The notes beneath the pieces were generated by a model, which searched no databases, was not told the origin of the DNA, and saw nothing but the letters and a program-made list of their open reading frames with translations. Of a stretch of DNA of 64,000 nucleotides, positions 8,015 through 15,061 are shown piece by piece. Every line of letters starts with the position of its first letter. The first letter of the stretch is position 1. This stretch comes from Vibrio agarivorans (GTDB taxonomy: Bacteria; Pseudomonadota; Gammaproteobacteria; Enterobacterales; Vibrionaceae). The position numbers and the translations under genes were made by a program. The DNA lies in NCBI RefSeq assembly GCF_030409635.1, contig NZ_JAUFQF010000003.1, forward strand, positions 70,867 to 134,866, read 5' to 3'.

Positions 8015-8623
8015 TTACTTCAAGTTGATCGGGGCGTGGCTGCAAGCAACGATTCGATATGCGCCCTTGCCTGAAATTTCAGTAACATGCTCAAAGTGCT
8101 GCTGTGCTTCTTGAGCTAGTTGCCCTTTGCGGTAGCCGATCTGGAAAGTGCCGATAGACGTTTTTACTCCGTCAGCAAAAGGAGTGCCTTTGATGCCTCT
8201 GTCGCTGTCACTACGTGCTGCAACGAATACGACTCCCTCAGTGTCATGACAAAGTTTCGCAAGTGTCTTCCATACTACTTGGCGAGCCTCTGGAATAAGC
8301 ACGTTGACGCAATACCCGCAATACACAAAGCGATAGTGAGCATTCAATACGCTGATCTCTGGGCAGTGCGTAAAGTCATAGTCGTTGCACATACCTGCTA
8401 TCTCTGCAATCGCTTCTGAATCTAATGACGTGCGCCCCTTTGCGTAGTTAATAGCTGCACCTTTTATAAGGTGGGGGTAGTCTTTAATGATTTGCTTAAG
8501 AGGCGCGGCTGGTGAGCGTCTAGCGATAGCTGTACGTGCTGAGATGCGAAACTCTTCCTCAATATCAATACTGGAAGTGTATAACTCATCGGTAGTAACA
8601 TTTAATGACAGTGCTGTATTCAT
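8015..8623 (-). CDS. DNA phosphorothioation-associated methyltransferase-like protein
   Basis: About 202 residues from the chosen start MNTALSLNV (the ORF could begin six codons earlier, but that ATG lies only about 12 bases past the promoter). It resembles TIGR04096 (DNA phosphorothioation-associated putative methyltransferase): INYAKGRTSLDS in the place of motif I (YGCGRGxD), a YCVNVLIPEARQVVWKTL block matching YVLNVIEDPxER, VVFVAARSDSD, and DGVKTSIGTFQIGYRKGQLAQE. The glycines of motif I are only partly kept, so catalysis is uncertain. It gains weight from the Dnd-like genes at 22.5-27.3 and 60.1 kb. Terminator at 7978-8006, promoter at 8644-8666. Confidence 0.5.
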   Translation of the reverse strand: MNTALSLNVTTDELYTSSIDIEEEFRISARTAIARRSPAAPLKQIIKDYPHLIKGAAINYAKGRTSLDSEAIAEIAGMCNDYDFTHCPEISVLNAHYRFVYCGYCVNVLIPEARQVVWKTLAKLCHDTEGVVFVAARSDSDRGIKGTPFADGVKTSIGTFQIGYRKGQLAQEAQQHFEHVTEISGKGAYRIVACSHAPINLK

Positions 8624-8643
8624 TTTCAATTCTCGCTTCATTG

Positions 8644-8846
8644 TTTAACTGACCCTATAAATACAGATCAATTATGCGAAAATTACCAGTTTTACTGACA
8701 GTTAATGACCGCCCCCAAAACCAATTATTTCAATAAACAGTGGAAAAGACGGAACTCATGGTGTGGTTAGAGCGAGGTGGTGTTGAACAGTAGGAACTAG
8801 GCTGGTGGATTGAGAAATGCTGACTCGTTGCGCTGTTCGTCTTATT
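8644..8846 (-). promoter_or_regulatory. Conserved promoter whose upstream module is split by extra DNA
   Basis: Core 8644-8666 (CTGTATTTATAG, then GGTCAGTTAAA). The module's first half (CCCCCAAAACCAATTATT, near 8712) is in place. The CGTCTTATT end lies at 8838-8846, about 95 bases further away than in the other copies. -35 weak. Confidence 0.65.
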
Positions 8847-8896
8847 CAAAAATAGGGTATCGGACGAATGAGAATTGAACGTTAGATATTGCGATC

Positions 8897-8924
8897 AAAA
8901 AAGCAGCACTAGGCTGCTTTTAAA
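8897..8924 (-). terminator. Rho-independent terminator
   Basis: AAAAAAGCAGC / GCTGCTTTT, usable on either strand. Ends the 10.7-8.9 kb operon. Confidence 0.75.
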
Positions 8925-8946
8925 ATATCTGAATGGGTAATCTGTG

Positions 8947-9057
8947 CTATAGAAACACGTTAGCAATAATCGTGAGTGCCGCTACAACAATAACGCCCAC
9001 ATACCCGATTTGCACAATGTGACTATCAACGTAGTTCACAAATTTGTCTATCATCAT
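8947..9057 (-). CDS. 36-aa membrane peptide
   Basis: Reading frame MMIDKFVNYVDSHIVQ then a hydrophobic stretch YVGVIVVAALTIIANVFL. It has an AGGGG ribosome binding site and ends just before the terminator at 8897-8924. The last gene of the 10.7-8.9 kb operon. Single predicted membrane span (residues 19-36); could be a small toxin-like or regulatory membrane peptide, which is inference. Confidence 0.5.
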   Translation of the reverse strand: MMIDKFVNYVDSHIVQIGYVGVIVVAALTIIANVFL

Positions 9058-9074
9058 ACGATCCCCTAAGCCTG

Positions 9075-9305
9075 TCACTCTAGTAAATTAACGAGTGGTT
9101 TCATTAAGTCTACAAGATTCAATAGAGCCGTCAAGCCGAGCATAGTGGTCAAAAATAGCTTCACTAACAGAAACAGTTGATCAAGCTTCATGTACTTCAC
9201 GACACGCTCCAAGCGCTCAACTTCCAATGACAACTTTTCAACCTCTAGCCGCTCTTTTTCAGCAGCTACCTTGCTCTTACGTTTGAAAAGTGGGTGTAGT
9301 GGCAT
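9075..9305 (-). CDS. Coiled-coil membrane protein, 76 aa
   Basis: N-terminal basic/coiled-coil segment (KSKVAAEKERLEVEKLSLEV, residues 10-35) followed by a hydrophobic helix (about 42-66, FLLVKLFLTTMLGLTALL). No family recognised. In the 10.7-8.9 kb operon, upstream of the 36-aa membrane peptide; both are membrane proteins and may work together. Confidence 0.55.
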   Translation of the reverse strand: MPLHPLFKRKSKVAAEKERLEVEKLSLEVERLERVVKYMKLDQLFLLVKLFLTTMLGLTALLNLVDLMKPLVNLLE

Positions 9306-9326
9306 TTTCTATTTCCCCCCCTAAAA

Positions 9327-9614
9327 TTACCAATCGAACTCCTTTGCACCATCCACAGATTCAGCATCACAGTCGAACTCAATGCAGCGAAAGCCTTGTT
9401 CAGCCGCTTCTTTGATTAGTGCGCTCAACTCGGTTGATAGTTTTGGATAGTGATTCTCTGATACGTCTTCAAACAGTTTTAGAAAAAAACCTGTTTCACG
9501 CTCTGCAACCATAGCCATTTGCTCATCACACATTACTTTAAGCTCTCTAACGTCATTAAGTTGCATGTGCTGTGTGCTGACGCAAGCCGTTTTGTAAGTC
9601 TCATTAAATTTCAT
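9327..9614 (-). CDS. Hypothetical protein, 95 aa
   Basis: Not recognised. Acidic, helical. A dispersed GTTTTTTTCTAAAAC motif is embedded in its coding sequence (9476-9490), encoding a KLF-containing segment. Operon member, five bases after the gene at 9620-9829. Confidence 0.55.
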   Translation of the reverse strand: MKFNETYKTACVSTQHMQLNDVRELKVMCDEQMAMVAERETGFFLKLFEDVSENHYPKLSTELSALIKEAAEQGFRCIEFDCDAESVDGAKEFDW

Positions 9615-9619
9615 ATCTA

Positions 9620-9829
9620 TTAACCTTGTACGTTGATACTGATTTCATTGCGCCCATCGAAACGAATGCTCTTACTATGCTGTATTTCACCAAGATAATA
9701 AGAGAGCGTGAGACCGTCATAGTCGTTATCGTAGTGCCACCCATTGAAACAGAAGTCGATTGATCTAGTGTTGGTTAAATTAATGGTTACTGACTCATGG
9801 GCGCTATTATTAGCGTTGATAGTTGCCAT
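9620..9829 (-). CDS. Hypothetical protein, 69 aa
   Basis: Not recognised. Predominantly beta (SIDFCFNGWHYDNDYDGLTL; SIRFDGRNEISINV). Operon member between 9327-9614 and 9842-10234. Confidence 0.5.
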   Translation of the reverse strand: MATINANNSAHESVTINLTNTRSIDFCFNGWHYDNDYDGLTLSYYLGEIQHSKSIRFDGRNEISINVQG

Positions 9830-9841
9830 GTTTCGATTTCC

Positions 9842-10234
9842 TTAAATTTCAGAAATTTGCTCATCAGCCACTAATGCAAAATTCAGCTCAAAGCTACCAA
9901 TGGAACAAGTACCGCTTGCCGCCATTTCGTAAGCGTCAACTAAAGCGAGATTATGCGGCTTAAGCGCTATGCTGTTACGTCCAAGCCTCGCAGATAATGC
10001 CTCACACGCTTGAGTGATAAGTGCGGTTTCTTGGTCGAACCATTTGATACCCTCAAAATCTAACGAGTCTCTAGATAGGTTCACTTGGTTAGACAGCTCC
10101 GTATCCAGCACAACAACGAGATCATCTTTATACTGACCCACAAACTCACTAATTTGACGATATTGATTGCATGGACACTCAACCGCTTCCAGCTCTAATT
10201 CAGTGAAGATGAGCGATGTTAGACGTTTTTGCAT
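9842..10234 (-). CDS. Hypothetical protein, 130 aa
   Basis: Not recognised; acidic soluble protein. It follows the 136-residue gene at 10298-10708 after 63 bases, in the same orientation and without a separate promoter copy, so it is assigned to the same operon. Confidence 0.55.
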   Translation of the reverse strand: MQKRLTSLIFTELELEAVECPCNQYRQISEFVGQYKDDLVVVLDTELSNQVNLSRDSLDFEGIKWFDQETALITQACEALSARLGRNSIALKPHNLALVDAYEMAASGTCSIGSFELNFALVADEQISEI

Positions 10235-10297
10235 GGGTTGTTACTCTTAAAATGGTTATTCACTGCCCACCGTTTCGGTGGACAGCTACGGTAATAT

Positions 10298-10708
10298 TTA
10301 GGCAAACACTGACGGGTCAACTTCATCAAGGCTCAATTTGGCAACGTCAAGCCCATTGCGGTTGCAAACATGCTCTAGCAGTCGTGAAAGGGTCTCTCTC
10401 TCAATGGTGATATTTTCAAGCTGTTTAGTAGAAAAGCGCTTAAGCTCTTTAATGCAAGTCTTAATACCACTGAACCCAGTGTAAGAGCGTGATTGATACG
10501 GGCTACCTTCACGAGTTTCAATCATCTCGGGTTTCACTGAAAGGTAAAAACCGCGAGCTTCATCATTACCATTCCAGTTGTTATAACCGCCAAGATTGTA
10601 GTGAATCTCTATCTCAATAACGTTTTGCTTTTTGACCCCTTTTTCTTGGTCAATCGACTCGGACACGACAAAGGTGTGAAGACTGCGGCGCTGGTTACGT
10701 GAACTCAT
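10298..10708 (-). CDS. Hypothetical protein, 136 aa
   Basis: Start chosen at MSSRNQRRSL because the longer open frame (to 10774) runs through the conserved promoter at 10731-10753. Not recognised. Contains a beta-rich N-terminal half (VIEIEIHYNLGGYNNWNGND) and a helical C terminus. First gene of the six-gene operon that ends at the terminator at 8897-8924. Confidence 0.6.
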   Translation of the reverse strand: MSSRNQRRSLHTFVVSESIDQEKGVKKQNVIEIEIHYNLGGYNNWNGNDEARGFYLSVKPEMIETREGSPYQSRSYTGFSGIKTCIKELKRFSTKQLENITIERETLSRLLEHVCNRNGLDVAKLSLDEVDPSVFA

Positions 10709-10730
10709 AACTAAATTCCCTCTGGGCTTG

Positions 10731-10836
10731 TTTAACTGACACCATAAATATAGCGCACATAGCGAGATTTGCAAGTCGATTCGCCAATTTTCTTTCGCCC
10801 CCCAAAACCAATCCTTTCAATAAAGAGCGTCTTATT
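10731..10836 (-). promoter_or_regulatory. Conserved plasmid promoter with upstream module
   Basis: Core 10731-10753 (ATGGTGTCAGTTAAA variant); -35 TTGCAA at 16 bp. The module is among the best kept: CCCCAAAACCAATCCTT, then CGTCTTATT at 10828-10836. Drives the 10.7-8.9 kb operon. Confidence 0.75.
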
Positions 10837-10954
10837 AAATAAAATGAACCTGCACTTTTTTTGCAAAAGCGCTCTATTTATCGCCCATTTACTGTTGAGA
10901 TAATATAAAACAAATGATTTACTGGTATCAGTACACGACAAGGATGCGTAACTC

Positions 10955-11248
10955 ATGAATAGACAGACAGCAACGACTCTGACCCACTTAATCAATCTGC
11001 ACCACGGCAGCGATACAGCAAGGCTCTACGACACTTGGATGGGGCGCAAAAATCAAGACACTAAACAGACTGGCATCATCATTAATAAAGTGTGCCTTGA
11101 ACGAGAAAACCCGATCCCACTGGCTAAGCAAGCCATTGAAAAAGAGATTGAAGAAAATGGAATCCCGATAGATGTCATTGAAGAGCTATCGATAGCTTTG
11201 AAGAAAGCGAACTTCGATTTTCACGGCTACGATATGATCATGTATTAA
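10955..11248 (+). CDS. Hypothetical protein, 97 aa
   Basis: Not recognised. Starts MNRQTATTLTHLINLHHG; soluble, helical, acidic C-terminal half. The only plus-strand gene in this stretch apart from 14012-14293. It lacks the conserved promoter; TAATAT near 10900 could be a -10. Shares the bidirectional terminator at 11251-11280 with the methyltransferase gene. Confidence 0.6.
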   Translation: MNRQTATTLTHLINLHHGSDTARLYDTWMGRKNQDTKQTGIIINKVCLERENPIPLAKQAIEKEIEENGIPIDVIEELSIALKKANFDFHGYDMIMY

Positions 11249-11250
11249 CG

Positions 11251-11280
11251 AAAAAAAGAGCATCAATTCGATGCTCTTTT
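11251..11280. terminator. Bidirectional terminator
   Basis: Perfect stem GAGCATC / GATGCTC with AATTC-type loop, A7 on the left and T4 on the right, between convergent genes 10955-11248 and 11325-12986. Confidence 0.85.
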
Positions 11281-11324
11281 GCTTTGCCTCTGGCAATGTC
11301 AGTTACCCAATAGAAGATCTCAAA

Positions 11325-12986
11325 TTATGCGGCTGCTAGCAGTGAAAGATGACTGCCTTTTAACTGTAAGTTTGAACTAAAGAAGCGCTGTGCGGTTTCG
11401 GTGGGTATGTCGAGTTCTGCCGTTGCCTCGTTTGCAGACTTTAGCCACCCCTTAAGGCGTCCGAATTCCACATTAAGCTGACACAAAAAATCTTGGTTGA
11501 AATGGATGTGTAGGTTGCCATTCATAAATGCGCGTACCTTCATCAGCTCTATTCTTTTGCCCAGCGTGTGATTAAAGTAAGTAAACACTTGAGGCTTGTT
11601 GCTTTGCCACTCTCTTTGTTCTGCGCGGTCTGTGCTGGTGGTGTCATAATTTAGGTTATGCGCAATAATCAACAAATCATTTAAAAAGTCTGTCGAGCGA
11701 CCAGTTAAACCGTGTTTCTCGTTACCAATCCCCCCCGTACGTTCCACCACGATCCGATACTCCAATTTCAAAGCATATTTGTGGCTCTCAAGCTTGCGAT
11801 TGAAATCCCAGCGTGAGCAATAACGCCAGTTTTCTTCACCAAACGTCTTTTGATTTGAAACATAACTGTTAATATTCGCCAACTCCGTCATATTCTCAAC
11901 CATTGCGATCAGTTGATCATCATAATAAGCGTTCGCGTTCTTAAGTACCCACAACACAACGGCTGTTGAATTATCAATGGTAAAATCTACGTTGGTACGT
12001 TCAAAAAGAGTATCGAGTAAACGCTGTCGGGTACTACTGCAAAGCTTGTCTGTGATGATGTCTAAACCATCAATCAGCTTGCGCCAATATTTGTCTTTCA
12101 GGTTCGATATTTTCATTCTGAGCGCTTCGCACAACGCATCAAGATTAACGTCTAGCTCCTGTAAAATATCAGGATTTATATCATTTAGAGCGCTATAGTT
12201 CTTCATCAACTTGTCGAGGTCGCGCTGGTACCACTCGTTGAGTACGTGAGCCAGTCCACGGTCTAAAATCAACTCTTTTGAGTCAGCAAACTCTCTTTCT
12301 AATGATCGCTGTTCTGACTCTTTTTGCGCCCAGTCAGACACTTTATTTTTGTTCACGTTTAAAGGGAAATGCTCGTCAAACCACAATTTGAATGGGTCAA
12401 CTCTTGGGCTATTGGTACTGCGATGCCAACGCCACGAACCAAGCTCGATTCGTAAAATATGGACTTGAGCGCGTGCTTGTCTCTCTGCATCCAGAAAGTC
12501 TGTCTCTTGTAAAATGGTGACTTTAGCATGGCGTTTCTTAATCGCGTGAGCAATCGCCTCTGAGTCTTCCCAGCGCTTAGGTATGATCAAGTAAAGTAAT
12601 GGGCTATTCGCTTCTAAAATGATTTTTTCAGCCCACGCAATGAACTCACAATACGGTGGATTAGACACAACCACATCAACGCGCTTATCAATGAGCGTCT
12701 GACTATGAAAGTCTGTACCCACCACAAATACATCCTTCTTTAACTCTGCAAGGAGTGGTTTTGCTTTCTCAATAGCGTATTTCTTACCCTTGCCTAAACC
12801 ATGCAAAAAGCTGCCGTTCCCCGCACCGACATCCAGCACTGAGCAAGCAAGCTGCTCATCACTGCGCACTGACAGCAGTGAGCATAAATCCTGATGCACA
12901 ACGTCAATCATGCGCTGTGACGTTGGATACCATTGAAAATCTTGCTGCTGCTCTTTTAATAGATTAACCATTGTTTGAGTATTCAT
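11325..12986 (-). CDS. SAM-dependent methyltransferase with DUF4942-like C terminus
   Basis: About 553 residues from MNTQTMVNLLKEQ (AGGTG ribosome binding site; the ORF could extend eight codons upstream). The N-terminal half is a class I methyltransferase: motif I VLDVGAGNGSF (about residues 50-60) and motif IV SNPPYCEF, a set typical of adenine-N6 DNA methyltransferases. The C-terminal part resembles DUF4942 (TDFLNDLLIIAHNLNYDTT, VFTYFNHTLGKRIELMKVRAFMNGNLHI), a domain found with such methylases on phages and plasmids. Likely an orphan DNA methylase, as no restriction enzyme lies nearby; it could protect incoming plasmid DNA. It lies directly downstream of 13050-13766. Confidence 0.7.
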   Translation of the reverse strand: MNTQTMVNLLKEQQQDFQWYPTSQRMIDVVHQDLCSLLSVRSDEQLACSVLDVGAGNGSFLHGLGKGKKYAIEKAKPLLAELKKDVFVVGTDFHSQTLIDKRVDVVVSNPPYCEFIAWAEKIILEANSPLLYLIIPKRWEDSEAIAHAIKKRHAKVTILQETDFLDAERQARAQVHILRIELGSWRWHRSTNSPRVDPFKLWFDEHFPLNVNKNKVSDWAQKESEQRSLEREFADSKELILDRGLAHVLNEWYQRDLDKLMKNYSALNDINPDILQELDVNLDALCEALRMKISNLKDKYWRKLIDGLDIITDKLCSSTRQRLLDTLFERTNVDFTIDNSTAVVLWVLKNANAYYDDQLIAMVENMTELANINSYVSNQKTFGEENWRYCSRWDFNRKLESHKYALKLEYRIVVERTGGIGNEKHGLTGRSTDFLNDLLIIAHNLNYDTTSTDRAEQREWQSNKPQVFTYFNHTLGKRIELMKVRAFMNGNLHIHFNQDFLCQLNVEFGRLKGWLKSANEATAELDIPTETAQRFFSSNLQLKGSHLSLLAAA

Positions 12987-13008
12987 TATTTCACCTGTCG
13001 AGTTTTTC

Positions 13009-13040
13009 AAAAAAAGTGAGTAAGGGGGTCTCCCCCCTTT
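13009..13040 (-). terminator. Rho-independent terminator
   Basis: Minus-strand AAGGGGGGAGACCCCCTT stem followed by ACTCACT7, between the 238-residue gene and the methyltransferase. Partial read-through must occur, or a weak promoter lies inside, for the methyltransferase to be expressed. Confidence 0.7.
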
Positions 13041-13049
13041 GGGCTAAGG

Positions 13050-13766
13050 CTAAGCAATGGCTACGATGTGCTTAAGCTCGGTTTCGGAATGGGCTAACGT
13101 TTCATCTTCTTTGCTGAGTAAATGGGTAGATAGTCGGTCTTTGAATGTGACCCAAAAAGAAGGACGTTCATTTTGGGCTAGCCCTACTCGGTCATGCACA
13201 AAGAGATCGAGGGGATAGCCATTTAAGAAAAACTCATCAGGTTGTTGATTAAATAGGTCGGTAGTTAGGTCGGTAAACTGTTGTGACTCAAAGCCGTTTT
13301 GTAACGTGTCTCTGAATAACAGTAAATTCATTGTGTTACCGACTTCGTTACGCAAGTCAAAACAGGCGTGGCTCTGAGTCTTGTACAAATATGCACTTAG
13401 GAAGAAATGAAATTGTGAAACTTTCGTGTAATCATCAAGCGAGAGAGCACGGCAAATCTTTTGTTTCATGATCGATTTAGGCAGACCATAGCCTGAAAAA
13501 AGCTCTGACAAGCTATTGAGTTCGTTTTGCTTATCATCGAGCAAATAGCAGTTACGTTTACCAAACATCGCAAATACACGGCTTTGAACAGCCGCTAGCT
13601 TGTTTTGAGGGAAAACCTTTGATTGGATTGGCGCTCTCACAATGTTTTCAAAACTAGCCGCAAAGTATAGCTTTGCGATCCCAACGTACAAAGATGACGC
13701 TTCAATCAAAGAGTCAATCGAATTTGACTCGTCTTTCTCTAACCACTGTTCAATGAATGTCTGCAT
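13050..13766 (-). CDS. Hypothetical protein, 238 aa
   Basis: Start chosen at MQTFIEQWLEKDES, which follows a CGGAGTG ribosome binding site; the longer open frame overlaps the conserved promoter at 13785. No family recognised. Helical, soluble, with motif-free low-complexity-poor sequence. It precedes the DUF4942 methyltransferase and could be its partner, but nothing in the sequence proves this. Confidence 0.6.
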   Translation of the reverse strand: MQTFIEQWLEKDESNSIDSLIEASSLYVGIAKLYFAASFENIVRAPIQSKVFPQNKLAAVQSRVFAMFGKRNCYLLDDKQNELNSLSELFSGYGLPKSIMKQKICRALSLDDYTKVSQFHFFLSAYLYKTQSHACFDLRNEVGNTMNLLLFRDTLQNGFESQQFTDLTTDLFNQQPDEFFLNGYPLDLFVHDRVGLAQNERPSFWVTFKDRLSTHLLSKEDETLAHSETELKHIVAIA

Positions 13767-13784
13767 GATGATGCACTCCGTTTG

Positions 13785-13892
13785 TTTAACTGACACTATA
13801 AATATAGTGCGCATAACAGAGATTGGCAAGGCAGAATATTAAATTATTTAACCAACCCCACCTTCAATCATTAGAAAAACAACCGTCTTATT
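13785..13892 (-). promoter_or_regulatory. Conserved plasmid promoter with upstream module
   Basis: Core 13785-13807; -35 TTGCCA at 17 bp. CGTCTTATT at 13884-13892. Divergent from the plus-strand promoter at 13951-13995, so one module sits between two promoters. Confidence 0.75.
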
Positions 13893-13950
13893 AATATTAA
13901 ACAATATACCAATATCAATCACTTAACGTACTTTTTTCCCGAAAACCAAT

Positions 13951-13995
13951 TTGACAAAACCGACATGTACAGCTATATTTATAGTGTCAGTTAAA
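13951..13995 (+). promoter_or_regulatory. Conserved plasmid promoter (plus strand)
   Basis: The clearest copy: -35 TTGACA (13951-13956), 17-bp spacer, -10 TATATT (13974-13979) in CTATATTTATAG, then TGTCAGTTAAA. Drives 14012-14293. Confidence 0.85.
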
Positions 13996-14011
13996 TGTAG
14001 GGATTTAAATC

Positions 14012-14293
14012 ATGGAAACAGAAATTGCAAAAAAAATTGTGAAGGTCGTAAATCAACAACTTGAAGATATAAGCGCTGAGCTTTACGAAGGGTATCAGGG
14101 GCGTGGGTACTCGACTCGCGGTGTCACTGCGATTTCAGTAGATGACCGATACGACCCTAAAGGGACGCTCATTAAAGGAATAGCGAACGCCATTGGCGAT
14201 GGTAGTCTAACGATGGAAGAGGTAGAGGCTATGCTGGCTGAGCTGGGAATGGCTGGCACTGACAGTCTTGGTATGGGGAGTATCATCTACTAA
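14012..14293 (+). CDS. Hypothetical protein, 93 aa
   Basis: Not recognised. Acidic soluble protein with Gly-rich tract (YQGRGYSTRGVTAISVDD, about 30-47) and a Met/Gly-rich C terminus (MLAELGMAGTDSLGMGSI). TAGGGA ribosome binding site. A GCCAGCTC / GAGCTGGC hairpin without a T run lies at 14300-14319. Confidence 0.6.
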   Translation: METEIAKKIVKVVNQQLEDISAELYEGYQGRGYSTRGVTAISVDDRYDPKGTLIKGIANAIGDGSLTMEEVEAMLAELGMAGTDSLGMGSIIY

Positions 14294-14321
14294 CCGATAG
14301 CCAGCTCTTATGAGCTGGCAC

Positions 14322-14372
14322 TCAAGCTGCTTCACCTATCATTGAAAACAACTCGTCTTATTTAAAATCAAA
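14322..14372 (-). other. Orphan copy of the CGTCTTATT module
   Basis: CACCTATCATTGAAAACAAC followed by CGTCTTATT (14354-14362). No promoter core lies within 100 bases on its promoter-facing side; that space is occupied by the coding region of 14012-14293. Confidence 0.6.
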
Positions 14373-14426
14373 CCCTTGGGGCAACACACTGCGAATATGG
14401 TTTTTTTGCAAAAGTTGGTGATGAGG

Positions 14427-14711
14427 TTATGGCTCATAATCTACTGACCAATCGATAGACTCAATGTAGCTATTTAGATCATCAAACTCTAATCTGTTGA
14501 TTTCCTGATTGACCCGATATTCAAAATCTTCTACCCACCGCTCTAACGACACATCAGAGAGTTTGTTAAAAGTGCTCATCTCGGTGAATACTGAACCACA
14601 TTTACCTGCCCACACATAACCATCGCTGGTATTAATTAGGTCAATGTACTCAGGATTGATGCCAGTGCGCTCGGCTACAGTAGCAATGATTCGCTTAACA
14701 GTCAGTCGCAT
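14427..14711 (-). CDS. Hypothetical protein, 94 aa
   Basis: Not recognised; acidic soluble protein. Lies 12 bases after 14724-14954, presumably co-transcribed. A dispersed GTTTTTTTGCAAAAG motif lies at 14400-14414, 13 bases beyond its stop. Confidence 0.55.
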   Translation of the reverse strand: MRLTVKRIIATVAERTGINPEYIDLINTSDGYVWAGKCGSVFTEMSTFNKLSDVSLERWVEDFEYRVNQEINRLEFDDLNSYIESIDWSVDYEP

Positions 14712-14723
14712 AGTTCAGCTCAA

Positions 14724-14954
14724 TCAATACAAATTCGGCTGCTGCTCGGGATGAGATGGCTCAGCATCAGGATATTGAGCCAATGCCTCTTCGATAGTGG
14801 TAAAGCTATCTAAGTATTGCTTTAAAGGCTTACCTTCCAGCGTACCCGACTGTTGGACGCCCCAACCGTGAACCACAATTCGAGAGTCGCGCCACTCGTA
14901 TGTTAATTCGGTTACAGGTTTACCATCTATAACAATGTCTTTAAGTAATTTCAT
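14724..14954 (-). CDS. Hypothetical protein, 76 aa
   Basis: Not recognised. Beta-rich (KLLKDIVIDGKPVTELTYEW; IVVHGWGVQQSGTLEGKPL). First of a two-gene unit. Upstream, at 15023-15044, is a GTAAACACTT / TGTTTATAAAC element shared with three other genes in the window (see findings). Confidence 0.55.
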   Translation of the reverse strand: MKLLKDIVIDGKPVTELTYEWRDSRIVVHGWGVQQSGTLEGKPLKQYLDSFTTIEEALAQYPDAEPSHPEQQPNLY

Positions 14955-15022
14955 GAGGCTAATGTCTCTTGTGAGCTAGTGTATTTGCACCGCTTAAACG
15001 ATGATTAATTCCAAAATTCATT

Positions 15023-15044
15023 GTAAACACTTTTGTTTATAAAC
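15023..15044 (-). promoter_or_regulatory. GTAAACACTT-type regulatory element, copy A
   Basis: GTAAACACTTTTGTTTATAAAC without interruption is 22 bases: GTAAACACTT + TTGTTTATAAAC. One base differs from copy B at 28720-28741. Lies 69-90 bases upstream of 14724-14954. Confidence 0.55.
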
Positions 15045-15061
15045 TCAACTAACAATCTATG

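Noticed and set aside
10709..10995. Upstream extension of the 136-residue gene and an 87-residue minus-strand ORF
   Set aside because: Both run across the conserved promoter core and its upstream module, which is non-coding in the other copies.
11977..12553. ORFs overlapping the methyltransferase on both strands
   Set aside because: Shadows of a well-supported 553-residue gene; no start signals of their own.
1014..13995. Single-stranded (Frpo-like) leading-region promoters of a conjugative plasmid
   Set aside because: The modules do not show the long inverted repeats that would pair -35 and -10 in single-stranded DNA, and no transfer genes are in the window.
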